Shown here piece after piece: positions 32,690 to 35,241 of a stretch of DNA of 35,241 nucleotides (position 1 is its first letter; each line of letters begins with the position of its first letter). Position numbers and translations under genes: made by a program. This DNA comes from Candidatus Accumulibacter regalis (GTDB taxonomy: Bacteria > Pseudomonadota > Gammaproteobacteria > Burkholderiales > Rhodocyclaceae): NCBI GenBank assembly GCA_000585075.1, contig JEMY01000009.1, positions 1 to 35,241 on the forward strand. Reading direction: 5' to 3'. The notes below the pieces were generated by a model, which was not told where the DNA came from, did not search any database, and was given only the letters and a program-made list of their open reading frames with translations.

Positions 32690-33229
32690 TTATTTCACGT
32701 AGATACGGCCGAGCATCCAGGAATGGCCGATGCCGCAGAATTCGTTGCAGACGATGGCATAGGTGCCCTTCTTGGTGGGTGTCATCTTCACCACGTGCTC
32801 GTAACCGGGGATTACCTGGATGTTGATATTGACCGGTTGCAGCGAGAAGCCGTGGTTGTAGTCCATCGACGAGAGGTGAATCTTGTAGGTTTGACCTTCC
32901 TCGAGTTCGAGGATCGGGTACCAGGCCCAGAGGCGGGCGATCAGGTAGCCGTCGCCACCCGGTGGCACCCTGACCACCGGGATGTCCTGGTCGGTCTCGG
33001 TACGGATGGTGTTCTCGGCGATGAACTTCTCGGCCTTGGCGGCGAACAGTTCGGGGGTGGTCTTGTAGGCCTCGTTGGACAGGTTCTGCTTACCGTATAT
33101 GTGCCAGTAGATCATCATGCCGAACATGATCATCCCCCACACGAAGGCGATCGCTATCCACGCCCATTCGACCTTGTCGATGGGTTGCTTCCACCAGAGC
33201 CGATCTGACGGCGGCAGAATTGCACTCAT
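32690..33229 (-). CDS. Heme-copper oxidase-family CuA subunit (subunit II)
   Basis: This encodes 179 residues. One N-terminal membrane helix (about 20-45) is followed by a periplasmic cupredoxin domain. The CuA ligands are complete: His126 (NHGFS), Cys161, Glu163, Cys165 (CNEFC), His169 and Met172 (GHSWM). It should take electrons from a periplasmic c-type cytochrome and pass them to the catalytic subunit. A single membrane helix rather than two is typical of B-family (ba3-type) enzymes and their NO-reductase relatives. It lies 30 bp after the small-subunit gene. Confidence 0.9.
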   Translation of the reverse strand: MSAILPPSDRLWWKQPIDKVEWAWIAIAFVWGMIMFGMMIYWHIYGKQNLSNEAYKTTPELFAAKAEKFIAENTIRTETDQDIPVVRVPPGGDGYLIARLWAWYPILELEEGQTYKIHLSSMDYNHGFSLQPVNINIQVIPGYEHVVKMTPTKKGTYAIVCNEFCGIGHSWMLGRIYVK

Positions 33230-33259
33230 ATTTGTTTCTCCCTGAGGTGACTGGCTGGC

Positions 33260-33409
33260 TTATTTGGCGACCGGCGTGTTCATGATGTCGATGATGCCCC
33301 ACAGGATGTAGAGCAGCCCCGGTGACGCCACACCGAGAAACAGGAGCAGGAAGTGGTTGTCGAGCAGCTTCTGCATGAACGGGATGTCGTCGTCTTTGTC
33401 GTCGACCAT
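33260..33409 (-). CDS. Small single-helix subunit of the oxidase-family complex
   Basis: This encodes 49 residues starting MVDDKDDDIPF. GGAGGA lies 7 bases before the ATG, a very good ribosome-binding site that decides the start. An acidic N-terminus is followed by one membrane helix (about 20-42). It is the first gene of the operon. Its size and position fit the subunit IIa-type peptides that complete ba3-like enzymes. The function is inferred from context. Confidence 0.75.
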   Translation of the reverse strand: MVDDKDDDIPFMQKLLDNHFLLLFLGVASPGLLYILWGIIDIMNTPVAK

Positions 33410-33503
33410 GGGTGAATCCTCCATCGCTGATTGGCGCTTGTGGCGCTTGGTAAGTTGCCGATAACGTAAAAATTTCTTGAGCTTTCCGGGCACAATTGGG
33501 CGA

Positions 33504-33546
33504 AGAATACCTGCACTTGCCCCGCCTTTGATTTGATTCACGTCAA
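33504..33546 (-). promoter_or_regulatory. FNR/Dnr-type promoter of the oxidase/NO-reductase operon
   Basis: TTGAT-TCAC-GTCAA at 33533-33546 is a near-perfect FNR/Dnr box. On the minus strand, TATTCT (33509-33504) is a reasonable -10, which puts the box about 42 bp upstream of the predicted start. The operon's first ATG is at 33409. Low oxygen or NO would switch on the complex, which supports an anaerobic role. Confidence 0.65.
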
Positions 33547-33660
33547 GAACCCGGAAAGACGCCGACTGGCGGCAAAGCCAGCAATCATCAGCCCTGCAGG
33601 CATGGCGCTGCGACCGTCGGTCGCAGCGCCGGGAGCACTCAAGAGGGCCGGCAAAGAGCC

Positions 33661-33666
33661 TATAAT
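33661..33666 (+). promoter_or_regulatory. -10 element upstream of ctaA
   Basis: A perfect TATAAT lies 38 bases before the ctaA ATG. The region 17 bp upstream (CTCAAG) is a poor -35, so an activator may be needed. The FNR-type box at 33533-33546 is too far upstream (about -133) to act in the usual way on this promoter. Confidence 0.5.
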
Positions 33667-33703
33667 TCGCGCTTCGCTTTCCTCTCTTTCCCGGGTTTTC
33701 GGT

Positions 33704-34753
33704 ATGGATAAAGTCGCTCGCCGGCAGGTCGCGCTGTGGTTGTTCGTCTGCAGCGCCATGGTCTTTGCAATTCTCGTCGTCGGCGGCGTCACCCGCCTGA
33801 CCCATTCCGGTCTTTCGATCGTCGAGTGGAAGCCGATCGTCGGTATCGTTCCGCCGCTCAATCAGGCCGAATGGGACGAGACCTTCGAGAAGTACAAGCA
33901 GACGCCCGAGTACCAGAAGGTCAACCACCGCATGGGGCTCGACGAGTTCAAGGGCATCTTCTTCTGGGAGTACTGGCACCGTGTGTTAGGGCGACTGATC
34001 GGCGTCGCCTTCCTCTTGCCTTTCGTCTATTTCTGCTGGCGACGAAAAATTGCTCCGCCGCTGATGCCCAAGCTGCTGGGGATCTTCGTTCTTGGTGGCC
34101 TGCAGGGGGCGATGGGCTGGTACATGGTCAAGAGCGGCCTGATCGACGATCCGCGCGTCAGTCACTATCGCCTGACGGCGCACCTGTCGCTGGCCTTCCT
34201 GATTTTCGTCGCCATGACGTGGCTGGCGCTCGGCCTGCTCGAGGAGCGGGTGCGCGTGACCGCGGATGCGACGCTGAAGGGTTTGCAGCGCTTCGCCTTC
34301 TGGCTGGCGATCCTGGTTGGCTACATGGTCGTCAGCGGTGGCCTGGTCGCCGGAATTCGGGCCGGCAAGGCCTACAACAGCTTTCCGCTGATGAACGGGC
34401 ATTTCCTGCCGCCCGAGAGCTTCATCATCGATCCCTGGTATCTCAATTTCTTCAACAACATGGCGCTGGTGCAGTTCGATCACCGCCTGGGCGCATGGTT
34501 GCTGGCCTTTCTGGTTCCCTGGTTATGGTGGAAGATCAGGGCGGCGGCGGTTTCGCGCCGCGCTCGCCTGGCGGCAATCTTCGTGCTGGCAGCCGTCTTC
34601 GTGCAGATCGTACTGGGTATCTCGACCTTGTTGCTCGCCGTTCCGGTCGGTCTCGGCGCGGCACACCAGGGCGGGGCGATGGTCGTTCTCGGCCTGCTGC
34701 TATGGTTGAATCACGAACTGCGCGTGCCGTCGGCGGTGGGCCGCAGCGTTTGA
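33704..34753 (+). CDS. ctaA: Heme A synthase (CtaA/COX15)
   Basis: This encodes 349 residues with eight membrane helices. Family motifs are GGVTRLTHSGLSIVEWKP (about 27-44), FFWEYWHRVLGRLIG (about 86-100, heme-binding His), YRLTAHLSLAF (about 151-161), VAGIRAGKAYNSFPLMNG (about 213-230), FDHRLGAWLL and a last His in AAHQGGA. It oxidises heme O to heme A. The start MDKVARRQ is chosen over an open reading from 33533, which has no family match. The gene is divergent to the oxidase-family operon, which encodes CtaB, so heme A supply is probably coordinated. Confidence 0.93.
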   Translation: MDKVARRQVALWLFVCSAMVFAILVVGGVTRLTHSGLSIVEWKPIVGIVPPLNQAEWDETFEKYKQTPEYQKVNHRMGLDEFKGIFFWEYWHRVLGRLIGVAFLLPFVYFCWRRKIAPPLMPKLLGIFVLGGLQGAMGWYMVKSGLIDDPRVSHYRLTAHLSLAFLIFVAMTWLALGLLEERVRVTADATLKGLQRFAFWLAILVGYMVVSGGLVAGIRAGKAYNSFPLMNGHFLPPESFIIDPWYLNFFNNMALVQFDHRLGAWLLAFLVPWLWWKIRAAAVSRRARLAAIFVLAAVFVQIVLGISTLLLAVPVGLGAAHQGGAMVVLGLLLWLNHELRVPSAVGRSV

Positions 34754-35241
34754 TTGCCGGCCAGGGCTTGCGACTGCGGAAAATCCGCCAGGCGGCCTGT
34801 CTGCTGACCGCGCTGTCGCTGCTGCTGGTGCTGCTCAGCGCCTGGCTGCGGCTTGCTGCGGCAGGCCTGGGTTGTGCCGACTGGCCGGCCTGCTACGCGG
34901 CGCTGCTGGGCGGCGAGCCGCCGGCGCAGACTTTCGGCCCGCTGCGTCTGCTGCATCGCGCTGCGGCCTCGCTGGCGCTGCTCCTGGCTTGCCATCTGGC
35001 CTGGCTGTGCTGGCGCCGTCCGTCGCTGCCGGAGCCGGCACGTCCGGCGGGGGTGCTGGTCCTGCTGGTGCTGGCGCTGGCCGTGCTCGGTTTGTGGAGT
35101 TCGGATCCGCGCCTGGTGGCAGTGACCTTCCTGAATATCCTCGGCGGTCTTGCCCTGGTCACCTGTTCGTGGCGAGTGGTGCTCGCGAGCAGTCCGGCAA
35201 CGTCGTTTGCAGGGCAGCGGTCTTCCCATTCCCCGCGCCCA
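34750..35241 (+). CDS. Second CtaA/COX15-like protein, cut by the window end
   Basis: The frame is open to the right edge (at least 164 residues). A TTG at 34750 overlaps the ctaA stop as TTGA. An ATG at 34702 in the same frame is an alternative but has no visible ribosome-binding site. After a basic start and a membrane helix comes AAAGLGCADWPACYA, like the GLGCPDWPLC segment of COX15-type proteins, then PLRLLHRAAASLALLL with a possible heme-binding His. It looks like a reduced or diverged heme A synthase paralogue or a cytochrome oxidase assembly protein. The 3' part is not in the window. Confidence 0.6.
   Translation, partial: MIAGQGLRLRKIRQAACLLTALSLLLVLLSAWLRLAAAGLGCADWPACYAALLGGEPPAQTFGPLRLLHRAAASLALLLACHLAWLCWRRPSLPEPARPAGVLVLLVLALAVLGLWSSDPRLVAVTFLNILGGLALVTCSWRVVLASSPATSFAGQRSSHSPRP

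Overview
The window comes from a GC-rich betaproteobacterium. The best guess is a member of 'Candidatus Accumulibacter' or a close Rhodocyclaceae relative: the cytochrome b protein fused to ferredoxin and FAD/NAD(P) reductase domains (24268-26187) matches a fusion described from that lineage, and the gene content and dispersed intergenic repeats fit. This assignment is inferred from the sequence alone.

Layout. (1) 1-4557: the end of an F-type conjugative transfer cluster (traU tail, trbC, two Cys-rich TraN-type proteins, one small secreted protein), so an integrated conjugative element or plasmid remnant lies to the left. (2) 5070-5915: a sapC-family gene, followed by about 750 bp of repeats and a fragment of a fic gene. 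(3) 6664-14146: a type I restriction-modification locus in the order hsdM-hsdS-fic-hsdR. hsdR is split between two frames by a 25-bp tandem duplication. (4) 14239-22983: the highlight, a complete diversity-generating retroelement (DGR). It has two large target proteins (TIR-like + NACHT + FGE-sulfatase/C-type-lectin fold), one adenine-rich template repeat (TR, 17525-17646), two variable repeats (VR1 17253-17374, VR2 22851-22972), an Avd-type accessory protein on the minus strand and a DGR reverse transcriptase. All differences between each VR and the TR (18 and 17) fall on TR adenines. (5) 23233-24084: two small housekeeping-type genes (PaaI-like thioesterase, YdhR-like alpha/beta-barrel protein). 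(6) 24268-28350: a three-gene minus-strand operon with two different cytochrome b fusion proteins, preceded by an FNR-type box exactly 41.5 bp upstream of the start point predicted from a perfect TATAAT. (7) 28538-35241: trmL, a Sco-type copper chaperone, ctaB, and a heme-copper oxidase-family complex (small subunit, CuA subunit, catalytic subunit). The catalytic subunit lacks the usual active-site tyrosine, so it may be an NO reductase of the type seen in ammonia oxidisers. Divergent to these lie ctaA and a second, truncated ctaA-like gene.

How the genes work together. Regions 3 and 4 form a defence island beside a conjugative element. In the DGR, the RT and Avd are expected to copy TR RNA with adenine-specific errors into the 3' ends of both receptor-like genes. 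This would give NLR-like sensors a hypervariable ligand-binding face, while the NACHT module and the TIR-like N-terminus would signal or execute. Regions 6 and 7 are respiratory and, judging from the FNR-type sites, induced at low oxygen or by NO.
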